The notes under the pieces are model-generated. The model had not been told where the DNA came from. It ran no database searches and saw only the letters and a program-made list of their open reading frames with translations. A DNA stretch of 64,000 nucleotides from VFZP01 sp043755595. GTDB taxonomy: Bacteria > Acidobacteriota > Terriglobia > Bryobacterales > Bryobacteraceae. Location of the stretch: assembly GCA_043755595.1 (NCBI GenBank), contig JAYUSQ010000257.1, positions 15,632-79,631 of the forward strand, given 5' to 3'. Every line of letters starts with the position of its first letter. Within the stretch, counting starts at the first letter, position 1. Of this stretch, positions 53,601 to 61,724 are shown in pieces. A program made the translations under genes and the position numbers.

Positions 53601-55084
53601 CCGGCGCGGCAAATACGCCGCATGTGCTAACAGTTTCACTGGAAGTTCTACCGGCGGGATCGCGGCCCGGTTCCTTGGTTCAGCCCCGCGAGTTGACGTT
53701 TCAAGTGCTCGAAGGGCAGTCGCCGAGTTCGGACGAATTGACCGTCTACAACCTGACCGCGTCGCCCCAGTCCTATCGCTCAAGCACGCGGCCGTTGGGC
53801 GCGAACCAGCAGATTCAATATGGGCCAATCGACGCGAGCGTGGCTCCGAACGATCCGCAGCGCATCGTTGTTCAACCAGATACCGCTAGCCTGCCGCCGG
53901 GCAAACATCGCGGCTCGATCGCGCTGCAATTCGACGATGGCACGGTGCGGCAGGTGGATGTGAACGTAGTGGTCGCCCCGCGTGGACTATCGACCACTTC
54001 TAAGCTAGATCCAAGGCGCGGCGCTGAGGGCTGCTCCCCCACCCTGCTGGTACCGTCAATTCGCTCGATCGGTCAAGCGGCAACGGTCGCCGCAGGATGG
54101 CCAACCGCCGTGGTGGCGGAGTTGCGCGACGATTGCGGGCGCACGGTGGACGACGGCGCAGTGACCATATCGTTCTCCAACGGCGATGCGCCCGTGCCGC
54201 TGCAATCGGTGAAAGATGGACTTTGGCACGGAACCTGGTCGCCCAAAGCGGGCGCGACTGGCGCGGTGACGATTCGCGTGCAAGCCGAGGAGCGCGTCTC
54301 GAACCTTCGTGGTGAACGTGAGATCGCCGCTGATTTGCGCCCCGGCCAGGATCCGCCCGAAGTGCAGGCCGCCGGTATCGTCAACACGCCTTCGCCGGCG
54401 GCCATTGCGCCGCTCGCGCCTGGCGGATTGATCACGGTGAACGGCTCGCGCATCACGGTGAATCAGACGTTGACCGCGCCGCCGCGCCAGAACCTGCCGG
54501 CCAGACTCCAAGATACCGAGATCATCGTGGCTGGCCGCCGTCTGCCGTTGTTCGCCGCATCGGCGGATCGCGCGCAAGCGATGCTGCCGTTCGATCTCGC
54601 GCCAAATACATCGCATCAGGTGTTGGTCCGGCGCGGGCTCACTTACTCAAAGCCCGTGGCTATCGATGTCGCCGCCGCACAACCAGCGGTCTTGCTCAAT
54701 CCGCAGGCCGCCGCGACACAAGCATTGGCGGAGGTGCGCCGCCCCGGTGAATCGGCTGTCTTGAACACAGCAGCCAACCCAGCGCGGCCCGGCGATACCG
54801 TCGCGATTTTCTGCAGCGGGCTCGGTGCTGTGACGGGGGCACTCGAAGCGGGACAACTCACTCCCGGCGGTTCTGCGATTCGCCCCTCCACGGCCATCCG
54901 TGTGAAAATCGGCGGCGTAGATGCGACCGTGTTGCAGACCTCGCTGGTCGAAGGCGAAATCGGCAGATATCAAATCGTGTTGACCATTCCGGCCTCGGTG
55001 ACGGCGGGCGACCGGGTGTCTGTCGAGATCGAAGCCGAAGGCCTCACCAGCGCGCCAGCGACGTTGGTAATCGGTGCCCGATGA
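50660..55084 (+). CDS. Large exported NHL-propeller protein with Solibacter-type C-terminal domain
   Basis: A 1474-residue secreted protein from the ATG at 50660 (signal RLPLALLCFAGSLWAQ). Residues 20-690 hold at least six NHL-type repeats (such as GNIYIADSSGTRIRKVDTNG and GNLFIADSANGRIRRMNRQG), each followed by a TxAGxG turn. Residues 690-1110 are several BACON/choice-of-anchor-like beta domains (NWLSASSADAVTPHLLQITV, ending with PGSYSGTIEL type). The C-terminal 240 residues (AIAPLAPGGLITVNGSRITV, AVLNTAANPARPGDTVAIFC, GLGAVTGALEAGQLTPGG) form the TIGR03437-like domain. Probably extracellular; ligand unknown. A terminator hairpin follows at 55121. Confidence 0.85.
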   Translation: MNPTVRLPLALLCFAGSLWAQGVVTTVAGTGWIIPKLTMPGAEAPLGLVRSMAIGRDGSPLVLDSLNHILFRVSPDGVFTSVAGNGLAGRAGDGGLATRAALDFPSAMTADTAGNIYIADSSGTRIRKVDTNGIITTIAGGGTREVGDGVLGLEVRFQEVNNMAALPGGDILLVDENTRRIFRIDAGGTLRLFAGNGNTACGTGLDGPALEAALCDPRDLVVDPAGVLYFIDTVSPESFGGVVRRVGADGVVSTFAGSGAFGRPSTGATAAESPLEPIALGLDRAGRLMIASGFVAVDLAHRTDLVRIEDGRITLIPAKAIDELIATALTTLSDGTIAIATFQPTRISRLRADGTVEHFAGTGRFGFGGDGGPAALAQLNSPAGVTVDSSGNLFIADSANGRIRRMNRQGRIETVAGNGQFVLSVNTGDINATPAVTSPLLLPIGIVAAPDGLLYYFSAFGVHVLGSDGIQYSAAYVTSAPGGLALDAQGRLLMADTAGQIAFRVGSEGAALLAGEYGVARSTGDGGLASNASLSNPVGIVATPDGSIYIGEGGGNRVRRIAPNGFISTFAGTGASTTVMPGTRARASETPIDAPSGLAVDGAGNLLVRSNGYISRITPAGELSVIAGVGPKGVIYGDGGLATQAALSAVGGIAVDRDGSIYFTEADHNRVRKILASPPSFQANPALLEFTGASGGAAPRPKTVTVLGGVPSLGFMVRLRTTSGGNWLSASSADAVTPHLLQITVNPASLAPGSYSGTIELDAALGAPRLLSVAVRFVVGAALPPELQIDQSALSFTYPRTARRRSQLLVLTNAGSGAITYEAVASSGSFVALTPARGTVTAGTPLALRVEAEPGTRRSGAYRETVTVRWSGGTKTVSVVMTISDREQAILLSQAGLSFQAVAQGGVVPPQSFRVLNTGNGSMAWRATASTLAGGPAWLRVSPASGVSDAAAQSSPAVEVAIAQKDLAPGVYYGLVQVESTGAANTPHVLTVSLEVLPAGSRPGSLVQPRELTFQVLEGQSPSSDELTVYNLTASPQSYRSSTRPLGANQQIQYGPIDASVAPNDPQRIVVQPDTASLPPGKHRGSIALQFDDGTVRQVDVNVVVAPRGLSTTSKLDPRRGAEGCSPTLLVPSIRSIGQAATVAAGWPTAVVAELRDDCGRTVDDGAVTISFSNGDAPVPLQSVKDGLWHGTWSPKAGATGAVTIRVQAEERVSNLRGEREIAADLRPGQDPPEVQAAGIVNTPSPAAIAPLAPGGLITVNGSRITVNQTLTAPPRQNLPARLQDTEIIVAGRRLPLFAASADRAQAMLPFDLAPNTSHQVLVRRGLTYSKPVAIDVAAAQPAVLLNPQAAATQALAEVRRPGESAVLNTAANPARPGDTVAIFCSGLGAVTGALEAGQLTPGGSAIRPSTAIRVKIGGVDATVLQTSLVEGEIGRYQIVLTIPASVTAGDRVSVEIEAEGLTSAPATLVIGAR

Positions 55085-55120
55085 TTGGTTAGTTTGGACG
55101 CCCCATAAAATAAAACGTCA

Positions 55121-55148
55121 AGCGGGCGAGACACTTGTCCCGCCCGCT
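55121..55148. terminator. Terminator hairpin between convergent genes
   Basis: An 8-bp stem (AGCGGGCG/CGCCCGCT), a one-base mismatch, then GAC/GTC closing an ACTT loop. On the minus strand it is followed by TGACGTTTTATTTT, a T-rich tail, so it should best stop transcripts of the Fe-S carrier gene at 55187; by position it may also end the large NHL gene on the plus strand. Confidence 0.65.
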
Positions 55149-55186
55149 CGCCCTAAAAATTAAAGTAGCCGACCGCCTCAGCGCGA

Positions 55187-55510
55187 TTACGCGCTGAACG
55201 AGCTGCCGCAGCCGCACGTCGACTTGGTGTTCGGGTTGGAAAACTTGAAGCCCGACCCCTCGATCGACTCGACATAGTCAACCTGCGCGCCTTCGAGGTA
55301 CAACAGGCTAGCCTGGTCCACGAAAACCTTCAGGCCGCCGTAGGTGTACGTCTTATCAAGCATTTGCGGGTTGTTCTCAAAAGCCATCGAGTAGCTGAAA
55401 CCGGAGCAACCTCCGCCAACAACCGCAATCCGCAACCCTGCGGGCTGGGGTTCCTGAGAAGTGAGAATTTCCTTCACCTTGACAATGGCGTCGTCGGTTA
55501 GCGTGATCAT
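55187..55510 (-). CDS. A-type iron-sulfur carrier (HesB/IscA/ErpA family)
   Basis: A 107-residue protein that delivers Fe-S clusters to apo-enzymes. The start is the ATG at 55510, with AGGAGG in front; the frame extends further without family resemblance. Conserved features: TLTDDAIVKVKEIL, then VVGGGCSGFSYSMAF with C35, and the C-terminal C99-x-C101 in STCGCGSSFSA, all three cluster-binding Cys. ErpA and IscA subtypes cannot be told apart here. No isc or suf genes adjoin it. It may serve the lipoyl synthase or other Fe-S enzymes. Confidence 0.95.
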   Translation of the reverse strand: MITLTDDAIVKVKEILTSQEPQPAGLRIAVVGGGCSGFSYSMAFENNPQMLDKTYTYGGLKVFVDQASLLYLEGAQVDYVESIEGSGFKFSNPNTKSTCGCGSSFSA

Positions 55511-55718
55511 TCTGAAATCGCCTCCTGCAATGAGTACTTCAACATATAGTTTACAGTATCGACCGGCGTGTTGCCACCAGGCGCACGGGTCTCCATTGAA
55601 GAGATGCATTTCCCCATTCAAAAGATTCAGAGGCGTTGGCGCCCCCGAGTCTGTTATTTTTGAACGAGATCGGCGGGAATGAAACCCGTGGAGCGCGGGC
55701 TGCGTCGGATTCAGTGTT

Positions 55719-56387
55719 ATGACCGGTGCAATGACAGCCACAGACGCTCTTTCGATCCCTATAGTAGGGAAGGCGAAAGCCAGAGTGGATCATAAGACCT
55801 CCGACGAAGCGGCCCTGGTTCGCCGCGTTCAACAGGGCGACGAAATGGCGTTCCGCGAACTCGTGGACCGCTATCAGTCCAAGGTCTTTTCGATCATCTA
55901 TGGCATCCTGCGCAATCGCAACGATGCGGAGGATATCGCCCAGCAAGTCTTCGCGAAGATCTACTTCTCGGTCAAGAATTTCGATTTCCGATCGAGTCTG
56001 CTCACCTGGATCTACAAGATCACGGTAAACGAGTGTTACGACTATCTGCGCAAGAAGAAGGTTCGCAAGCTGGTCTACGAAAGCGATTTCACCGAAGAAG
56101 AATCGCAGAGGATGGAACGTGCTGAACCCGGCACCGATAGCAAATCGAATCTGGACGAGGATTTGGCGCGGCGCGATCTGGTATTGAAGCTGTTGGCCAA
56201 GGTGAGCGCGGAAGATCGGCAACTGCTCCTGCTGAAGGAAGTGGAAGGCCATTCGGTGGAAGAGTTGGCCTCGATTACCGGCATGAATGAGAACACGATC
56301 AAGGTGAAGCTGTTTCGCGCGCGGCAGAAGCTGGTAAAGTCGGCCGCACGCCTGATGCCGCGGTTCGGCATGTCGATTTTTGGCTGA
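55719..56387 (+). CDS. ECF-type RNA polymerase sigma factor
   Basis: The sigma-70 family factor has 222 residues from 55719 (or 218 from the ATG at 55731). It shows region 2 (AFRELVDRYQSKVFSIIYGI, NRNDAEDIAQQVFAKIY, FRSSLLTWIYKITVNECYDY) and region 4 (LLKEVEGHSVEELASITGMN, TIKVKLFRARQKL), with no region 3, so it is ECF class. It resembles RpoE-like factors of Acidobacteria. The next gene looks like its anti-sigma factor, 89 bp downstream, then a Spy-like gene, all on the same strand. Confidence 0.95.
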   Translation: MTGAMTATDALSIPIVGKAKARVDHKTSDEAALVRRVQQGDEMAFRELVDRYQSKVFSIIYGILRNRNDAEDIAQQVFAKIYFSVKNFDFRSSLLTWIYKITVNECYDYLRKKKVRKLVYESDFTEEESQRMERAEPGTDSKSNLDEDLARRDLVLKLLAKVSAEDRQLLLLKEVEGHSVEELASITGMNENTIKVKLFRARQKLVKSAARLMPRFGMSIFG

Positions 56388-56476
56388 GCATGAGGGTAGA
56401 GCGATGCGCGCGGCAGATGTTTTGTAGTAGAGTCAACAACACGGGCCAGTGTGACCCGGAGGATTTGGTTTAGTTT

Positions 56477-56977
56477 ATGAATCGGCGAATTGAAGACAAC
56501 CTGGAAGCGTATCTGGGCGGCTCGCTCGACGCAGCGGGCTTGGCTGATTTCCGTCGCGCGGTGGCGGAAGCCGATGGCGAGACTCGGCAGTTGATTGCCG
56601 GCATGGAAAAGCAGTCGCGGCTGATCGGTTCGGCTTTGCGGCCGAGCGGCGAATTCGACCCGGGCGCGGGCTTCTATGCCCGCGTGATGGACCGTATTGA
56701 AGCGCAGCGCGCAGCTTCTCCTTTTTGGGCGGCATTTCTCGAACCCCTCTTCTTTAAGCGGATGGTGATGGCATCGGCCACATTGATGCTTTTGCTCGCC
56801 ATCACGCTTTTTACCGGCGGGCCTGACGATATGGCGATCGCCGCTGGCACGGGCCAGGCGCCGCACGTCATCATGGCCACCGATCCGGAACCGATGTTGA
56901 CGGTCACGTCGGTCAGCGACGGCGCAGCTCAGGACCGCGACGTTGTGCTCGGCGATCTGACCACCTACCAGGAGTAA
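56477..56977 (+). CDS. Putative membrane anti-sigma factor
   Basis: The 166-residue protein has a soluble N-terminal part (1-90, with EDNLEAYLGGSLDAAGLADF and a helix FYARVMDRIEAQRA), one membrane helix (about 95-114, MVMASATLMLLLAITLFTGG) and a periplasmic tail ending DLTTYQE. This is the layout of ECF anti-sigma factors, though the His-Cys-Cys zinc motif is absent. The assignment is from position after the sigma gene and the topology. Confidence 0.65.
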   Translation: MNRRIEDNLEAYLGGSLDAAGLADFRRAVAEADGETRQLIAGMEKQSRLIGSALRPSGEFDPGAGFYARVMDRIEAQRAASPFWAAFLEPLFFKRMVMASATLMLLLAITLFTGGPDDMAIAAGTGQAPHVIMATDPEPMLTVTSVSDGAAQDRDVVLGDLTTYQE

Positions 56978-56988
56978 TCGTAACCGCC

Positions 56989-57378
56989 ATGAGTTCCGGC
57001 GCACGCAGTCCAAAGATCGCACTGGTGATCCTGTTGGTTTTTGGCTGCGGCGCATTGGCCGGAGCCGTTGCCGCCCGCTATCACTACCGCAGCCTGGCCG
57101 TTAAGGCCGCTTCCGCCACTCCTAAAGGATGGAAGGAAGGCGGCAAGGAAATGTCGGTCGAGCACTTTCGCAAGGAACTGAGCTTGAGCGAATCGCAGAC
57201 AAAGGAAGTGGGCGAGGTGCTCGACGACTTCATGAAGTACTACCAGACCTTGCAGGCCCAGATGGACGACGTGCGCGCCAATGGCAAGGACCGGATCGTC
57301 AACATCCTCAGCCCCGAACAACGCGATAAATTCAGCCGCATGATGACGGAGCTTCAGTCGCGCCAACAGATCAAGTAG
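56989..57378 (+). CDS. Membrane-anchored Spy/CpxP-like periplasmic protein
   Basis: The 129-residue protein has an N-terminal membrane anchor (about 8-28, PKIALVILLVFGCGALAGAV) and a helical periplasmic part: FRKELSLSESQTKEVGEVLD, then a charged helix, then SPEQRDKFSRMMTELQSRQQ. The pair LSLSxxQ and LxxxQRxKF recalls the LTxxQ motifs of Spy/CpxP or heavy-metal sensor proteins. It lies 11 bp after the putative anti-sigma gene and so may take part in the same stress circuit. Confidence 0.65.
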   Translation: MSSGARSPKIALVILLVFGCGALAGAVAARYHYRSLAVKAASATPKGWKEGGKEMSVEHFRKELSLSESQTKEVGEVLDDFMKYYQTLQAQMDDVRANGKDRIVNILSPEQRDKFSRMMTELQSRQQIK

Positions 57379-57409
57379 GGAACTTTGATATGCTGCCTAC
57401 ACGCAGCAT

Positions 57410-58348
57410 ATGTCGCTTTCTCATCCTCTAAAGGGCATCGTCCCGCCACTTCTTACCCCCCTGCTCACACCCGATTCGCTCGATGTCGAGTCGCTGGAGC
57501 GATTGCTTGACCACGTCATTCGCGGCGGCGTTCATGGCGTCTTCATTCTCGGCACCACTGGCGAAGGGCCCGCCCTGGGACTGAGTCTGGCCAAAGAATG
57601 CATCGTTCGCACCGCGACTGCGTTACGAGGCCGTGTGCCGCTACTGGTGGGCGTGACCCACGCTTCTACGAGCGACTCGCTGGAACTCGCGCGCGCCGCC
57701 GCCGACGCAGGCGCCGACGCGGTGGTGACCGCTGGGCCGTGCTACTTCCCCATCGCGCAAAGCGAACTCGCCGATTGGGCCAGGAACTACGCGGCGGCGT
57801 CGCCCTTGCCAGTGTTCCTCTACAACATGCCGAGTCACACTCATCTGCGGTTTGACGAAGCTACGGTAATGAATCTGGCGGCCGACACGCCGAACATCGT
57901 TGGACTCAAAGATAGCTCAGGCGAGTTGTTGTACTTGCATGGCTTGGTGCATTCTTTGCTCCCCAGCAGGCCGAACTTCACTCTGATGATCGGACCCGAG
58001 CAACTCACGCCGGAGGCTGTACTTTTTGGCGTCCACGGCGGCGTGAGCGGCGGCGCCAATCTGTTCCCCGCTCTCTATGTCGAGGGCTATCGCGCGGCCC
58101 TGGCGGGCGATGTGGCGGCCTTGCGCCACGTACACACGCGCGTGCTCGACGTCAGCCAGCGGCTATACTCGCTGGGTGCGTACGGGTCGAGCAGCTATCT
58201 GTGCGGCATCAAGTGCGCCGCCTCGGAGTTGGGGCTCATCCGCAACGTGCTCGCCGCGCCGTATCGCCCGTTCGAAGGCGCTCAACGTGAGCGGATTCGC
58301 GCGGAAGTGACCGCGCTCGCTCGTGAGTTACAGCCTGTGATAGCTTGA
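57410..58348 (+). CDS. DapA-family (dihydrodipicolinate synthase-like) aldolase
   Basis: A TIM-barrel class I aldolase/dehydratase of 312 residues. Family marks: GGVHGVFILGTTGEGPALGL, the catalytic Tyr in YNMPSHT (about 138), and the Schiff-base Lys in IVGLKDSSG (about 165). The Arg for pyruvate carboxyl binding of true DapA is not clear. It could be DapA proper, or a paralogue acting on N-acetylneuraminate or 4-hydroxy-2-oxoglutarate-type substrates. No lysine genes adjoin it. The product lies alone after the stress-type operon. Confidence 0.85.
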   Translation: MSLSHPLKGIVPPLLTPLLTPDSLDVESLERLLDHVIRGGVHGVFILGTTGEGPALGLSLAKECIVRTATALRGRVPLLVGVTHASTSDSLELARAAADAGADAVVTAGPCYFPIAQSELADWARNYAAASPLPVFLYNMPSHTHLRFDEATVMNLAADTPNIVGLKDSSGELLYLHGLVHSLLPSRPNFTLMIGPEQLTPEAVLFGVHGGVSGGANLFPALYVEGYRAALAGDVAALRHVHTRVLDVSQRLYSLGAYGSSSYLCGIKCAASELGLIRNVLAAPYRPFEGAQRERIRAEVTALARELQPVIA

Positions 58349-58352
58349 AGGG

Positions 58353-58691
58353 GTGACGAAGCAACTGTTGCTGACCGCGCTTATTGTGACTGCCGCCGCT
58401 TACGCACAGGAGGCGAAGGCTCCTGAAACGAAAGCGCCCGAGCTACCAGGCCCCGCCATTCCCCTTTGCTCTACTTTTTCAGGCGGCCCGGTGATGATTC
58501 TGGACGGATCCGCCAACCTGAAGTTCATCTACAAACCCACGGCTGCGGACCTAGCGCCACTATCGCTGGACGCGATGAAGAGCCAGTACGAAGCGCTGAT
58601 GAGCAGGTTCGAAATCACGGTCAAAACCTTGCCGAATGGCGGAACGGTAACCACCGCATCGCCAACCGCTCCGAAGCCAGAGCCGAAATAG
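58353..58691 (+). CDS. Small secreted protein of unknown function
   Basis: A 112-residue product with a signal peptide (KQLLLTALIVTAAAYAQ), then an Ala/Pro/Lys-rich stretch (EAKAPETKAPELPGP) and a compact part with a single Cys (PLCSTFSGGPVMILDGSANL). No family recognised. Start GTG, 4 bp after the DapA-like stop. Its TAG is directly followed by the stop of the convergent secreted gene at 58692, with no spacer. Confidence 0.55.
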   Translation: MTKQLLLTALIVTAAAYAQEAKAPETKAPELPGPAIPLCSTFSGGPVMILDGSANLKFIYKPTAADLAPLSLDAMKSQYEALMSRFEITVKTLPNGGTVTTASPTAPKPEPK

Positions 58692-59105
58692 TCACTTATT
58701 ACAGGGCACAATAACCGGCTGCGACTGCGTGGGCGTGGAGTGCTTGCTGTAGTCGTCCACGCGGCGCGTCGCCACATGAAATGTGTAGGGCTTGGCGTTG
58801 TTACAAGCGCAACTAACACCGGCCCGATACGGCGCGCCAGCGAACGATATGCGGACAAACCCCGGGCCGTCCGGCGTGGAGCCGTTAAACACACAACCCT
58901 TGGGTGTGTTGGTGATTCGATAGGTGGGATAGGGGATGGGCGGCGTGGCGTCGTTGGTCGCCGGAGCCCACGACAGCGTAAGCGTGCCCTTGACCTTGCC
59001 CGAGCCGGCCTTGACGTCTTCTACCTTGACCGCTTCCGGACCGCGAGGCTGAACACCAGCCGCGCCCTGGATTGCCGCCATCGAAAAAAGCAGAATCGGT
59101 TTCAT
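58692..59105 (-). CDS. Small secreted protein of unknown function
   Basis: A 137-residue product with a short signal sequence (MKPILLFSMAAIQGAAG). The mature part has TLSWAPATNDATPPIPYPTY, which resembles a fibronectin type III-like strand set, and Cys residues in CVFNGS and CACNN that may form disulfides. No family recognised. It begins 1 bp after the MFS stop codon on the same strand, so it may be co-transcribed with the transporter. Confidence 0.55.
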   Translation of the reverse strand: MKPILLFSMAAIQGAAGVQPRGPEAVKVEDVKAGSGKVKGTLTLSWAPATNDATPPIPYPTYRITNTPKGCVFNGSTPDGPGFVRISFAGAPYRAGVSCACNNAKPYTFHVATRRVDDYSKHSTPTQSQPVIVPCNK

Positions 59106-59106
59106 C

Positions 59107-60342
59107 TTAGTGCGCCCCCTCGCCGATCTTCAACGCGCGATAGCCACCCTGAGCGCGATAGTAGAAGAACAATCCAGCGAAGATTACCGTCAACACGGCC
59201 GGCAGAATCGCTACGTAACGGAACGCGGCGGCTGCGCCGAATTGGTCATACCAGGAGCCCATCATCGGCAGGATAAAGGCGACCGCCAGATTGCCCGTCC
59301 CACCCATGACGGCCAAAGCAACCGGCCCGCCTTTCGGGAATTGTTCGCTGGTCACGCCCAACATCAAAGGCCAAAAATAAGCTTTGCCAACACCGAAAAC
59401 CGTGGCCGCCATGAAAGCCTGCACCGGCGTGGCTACGCCGCTGAGCCAATACAGCCCGACACAGGACAACACCGCCGACGCCGTCAAAACAGTCATCGGA
59501 GACATGCCGTGAATCAATCCGCCGCCAAAGAAGCGCAGGAGAAACGCGAGGCCAGCCGTATAAACCAGAATCAGAATCCCTTGCATTCCGGCGAGGTTGG
59601 TGATCACCGAGCCGACCCATTGATCCGGACCCAATTCGGTCGACGCAGTCATCCACATGCAAATCCAAAAGAGAATGAACAGCGGCTTGAACAACTCGCC
59701 GATCATCGCGCCGTTGCTAACGCCTGCGGCGGCGCGTTCGGTAGCTGGGAATTTTTCCTTCCAAACCATCAGCGCGAAGACTATGGCGGGCAACGATATC
59801 AGCGCCAGCTTGATCTGCCAGCCGAACGTGCGCGTCTCAGCCGGCACCACGCCGGCGTCGAGTCCGAGCAGCTTGGTAATGAAATAGGAAGCCAGTCCGC
59901 CGATGATCAATCCACCGGGCCACCAGGCGTGCAAGATGTTCATACGCCGTGTTTTTTCGTCGGGAAACATGGTGGCGCATAGCGGATTAATCACGCCTTC
60001 CACCAACCCTTGCGACAATCCGAGAATCAGCATCGCGCCGTACAGGATATTAAAGGAACCTTCGTTGCGAGGCGCAAAAATGATTGCCAACGGCCCAATC
60101 AGGTAGCCTGCCGCCGACACAAGCAACAAGCGGCGCATCCCAAAGAAATCCACCAGGGACCCGCCAATCAGGATCGACAGGGTGAACCCCCAGAAAGCCG
60201 GCCCTAGGATGAGGCCCAGTTGTTCCTTGCTCAAATGAAAGTCAGCGCCAAGCGAATCGAGGATATCGCCCCGGATGGAAAAAACCATCGAAGTGGTGAT
60301 AAGCGCGATGCAACTGGCGATGAACAGGCGACGAGGGTTCAT
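59107..60342 (-). CDS. Major facilitator superfamily transporter
   Basis: An inner-membrane transporter with 12 predicted helices over 411 residues from the ATG at 60342 (MNPRRLFIASCIALITTSMV). Features are LGADFHLSKEQLGLILGPAF, the loop GGSLVDFFGMRR (motif A, shorter than usual) between helices 2 and 3, and NPLCATMFPDEKTRRMNILHAWW, which resembles sugar or oligosaccharide MFS permeases such as FucP or GlpT-like proteins. Substrate unknown. It lies 23 bp after the glycosidase-like gene on the same strand, so a sugar is plausible. Confidence 0.88.
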   Translation of the reverse strand: MNPRRLFIASCIALITTSMVFSIRGDILDSLGADFHLSKEQLGLILGPAFWGFTLSILIGGSLVDFFGMRRLLLVSAAGYLIGPLAIIFAPRNEGSFNILYGAMLILGLSQGLVEGVINPLCATMFPDEKTRRMNILHAWWPGGLIIGGLASYFITKLLGLDAGVVPAETRTFGWQIKLALISLPAIVFALMVWKEKFPATERAAAGVSNGAMIGELFKPLFILFWICMWMTASTELGPDQWVGSVITNLAGMQGILILVYTAGLAFLLRFFGGGLIHGMSPMTVLTASAVLSCVGLYWLSGVATPVQAFMAATVFGVGKAYFWPLMLGVTSEQFPKGGPVALAVMGGTGNLAVAFILPMMGSWYDQFGAAAAFRYVAILPAVLTVIFAGLFFYYRAQGGYRALKIGEGAH

Positions 60343-60365
60343 GGGGGAGTAGTGTAGCAGATGGC

Positions 60366-61322
60366 TTAGAGGCTGCGGCCGTCGGGGCAACCGCGGGGCC
60401 CCAAGGCCTCCCACAATTCACGATGGCCGGCGAGCGACTCCTGATAGAAAGGCTGCCGCCAGGCGTACCAACTGATGGCCTGCGGACCCATCCACCGAAA
60501 GGTGCAGTTGAGGTCTCGGATCTCTTCCACGGTGGGCATCCGGGTGCCACTTGAGCAGCGCGCGCACCGGAAAGCCTGCCCGAGCATGATCGCTTCGGCT
60601 TGCATGAAGCGTGTCACATAGGCCAACTCCTCGCGCATCGACGTGACTAGCTCTTCCCGCTGGTACGGCTCTGCGGATTGGAAGGGGTAGAACCAGATCC
60701 CGGCGTAATCGGCCACCTGCGAGACATCCCGATACCGGAGTCCAACGCAGCGATTGTCGCGTTCCATCGACCCGCCTGGAGCCCAAAGGCTCGGTCGTCC
60801 AAAATCGTGATAGACCGGAGCTTGCGGCCAGATCTGCCGTATTTCGGTTCGCAATTGCCGCAATTCGGCCGCCGAATAGACCCCACACGGGTTATTTTCC
60901 CCGGTGGCTCGATCCAACCAGTAAGGCTCATTGAACCCGTAGATCGCCTTGGTGACGGCGCGCCGCTGGCCTGCGAATTCGATGAAGGCTCGGCCCGCAG
61001 GTTCGATCACCCACGCTCCGGCTTCCAGGCGATACGGATAGGGGTGGAGGCCAGCGATCAGTCGAATGCCAACCTTTTCGGCTGCATCGAAGACTTCGCG
61101 CCAATGTTGCGGATCGCGATCAAGCGAGACAATAGCAAATTGATGCCCCAAGCGCTTAAGTTGAGCGAAATCGTTGGGGTTTGCCCAATGTACTCCGGTT
61201 TCGATCGAACCGGCTGGAGTGGGGGCCTCGGCGCCGCTCATCCTGGACTCGGCGCGCCATGAGTAGGCCGCCAGGAAAACGCAGCCGGCACAAAAAGCGC
61301 TGATGAGAAAACGGCTCGGCAT
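60366..61322 (-). CDS. Exported glycoside-hydrolase-like TIM-barrel protein
   Basis: The 318-residue protein has a signal sequence (MPSRFLISAFCAGCVFLAAY). The barrel-like part has GVHWANPNDFAQLKRLGHQF, IRLIAGLHPYPYRLE, and YGFNEPYWLD, with the Asn-Glu-Pro motif typical of the acid/base Glu in clan GH-A. Further marks are VYHDFGRP and the strand WYAWRQPFYQES. A catalytic nucleophile Glu at the end of strand 7 is not obvious (AEAIMLGQAFRC is in that region), so activity is uncertain. The MFS gene follows it. Confidence 0.6.
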   Translation of the reverse strand: MPSRFLISAFCAGCVFLAAYSWRAESRMSGAEAPTPAGSIETGVHWANPNDFAQLKRLGHQFAIVSLDRDPQHWREVFDAAEKVGIRLIAGLHPYPYRLEAGAWVIEPAGRAFIEFAGQRRAVTKAIYGFNEPYWLDRATGENNPCGVYSAAELRQLRTEIRQIWPQAPVYHDFGRPSLWAPGGSMERDNRCVGLRYRDVSQVADYAGIWFYPFQSAEPYQREELVTSMREELAYVTRFMQAEAIMLGQAFRCARCSSGTRMPTVEEIRDLNCTFRWMGPQAISWYAWRQPFYQESLAGHRELWEALGPRGCPDGRSL

Positions 61323-61457
61323 CTTCCCCTCAATGATAGTGAGAAAAGGCGCGCAAGGCCACCAGTTCGGGTACTTGACCTTTACGGTTCATCACACTGG
61401 AACGTAGGTACTACCCCTCCAAAACCTAACCCGGCTGGGCAGCGAAACGCTGTGATT

Positions 61458-61724
61458 TCAGTTGGGGAGCTTCTGCTCTGGCGGCTTCGCTCCGCTCGCG
61501 ATCTTCTTCTGCAACGCGGCCATCAGCCGGTTCTGCACGGCGGGCGGCACATCCTGCGGCTCCTGCCCCTTATAGACTTGGATAGTCTTCTTCGTGGTGT
61601 CGAAGATCACCCAACAGTTGGGACAACTGGTGACGTGCTCTTCGACGTGACGCCGGGACTCCGGGTCCTTTGAGTCGCACAAGTACTCGTTGAGCCACCC
61701 CAGAAACTCCTTACATGTAAGCAA
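61458..61724 (-). CDS. Zinc-finger anti-sigma factor
   Basis: The 88-residue protein has the HxxxCxxC zinc-binding motif (H30, C34, C37 in EEHVTSCPNCW) of ZAS anti-sigma factors and a helical C-terminal half (VPPAVQNRLMAALQKKIASG). It has no membrane helix, so it is a soluble type. It starts at TTG 61724 and overlaps the 3' end of the sigma factor gene by 14 bp, so it is coupled to its partner. Confidence 0.85.
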   Translation of the reverse strand: MLTCKEFLGWLNEYLCDSKDPESRRHVEEHVTSCPNCWVIFDTTKKTIQVYKGQEPQDVPPAVQNRLMAALQKKIASGAKPPEQKLPN

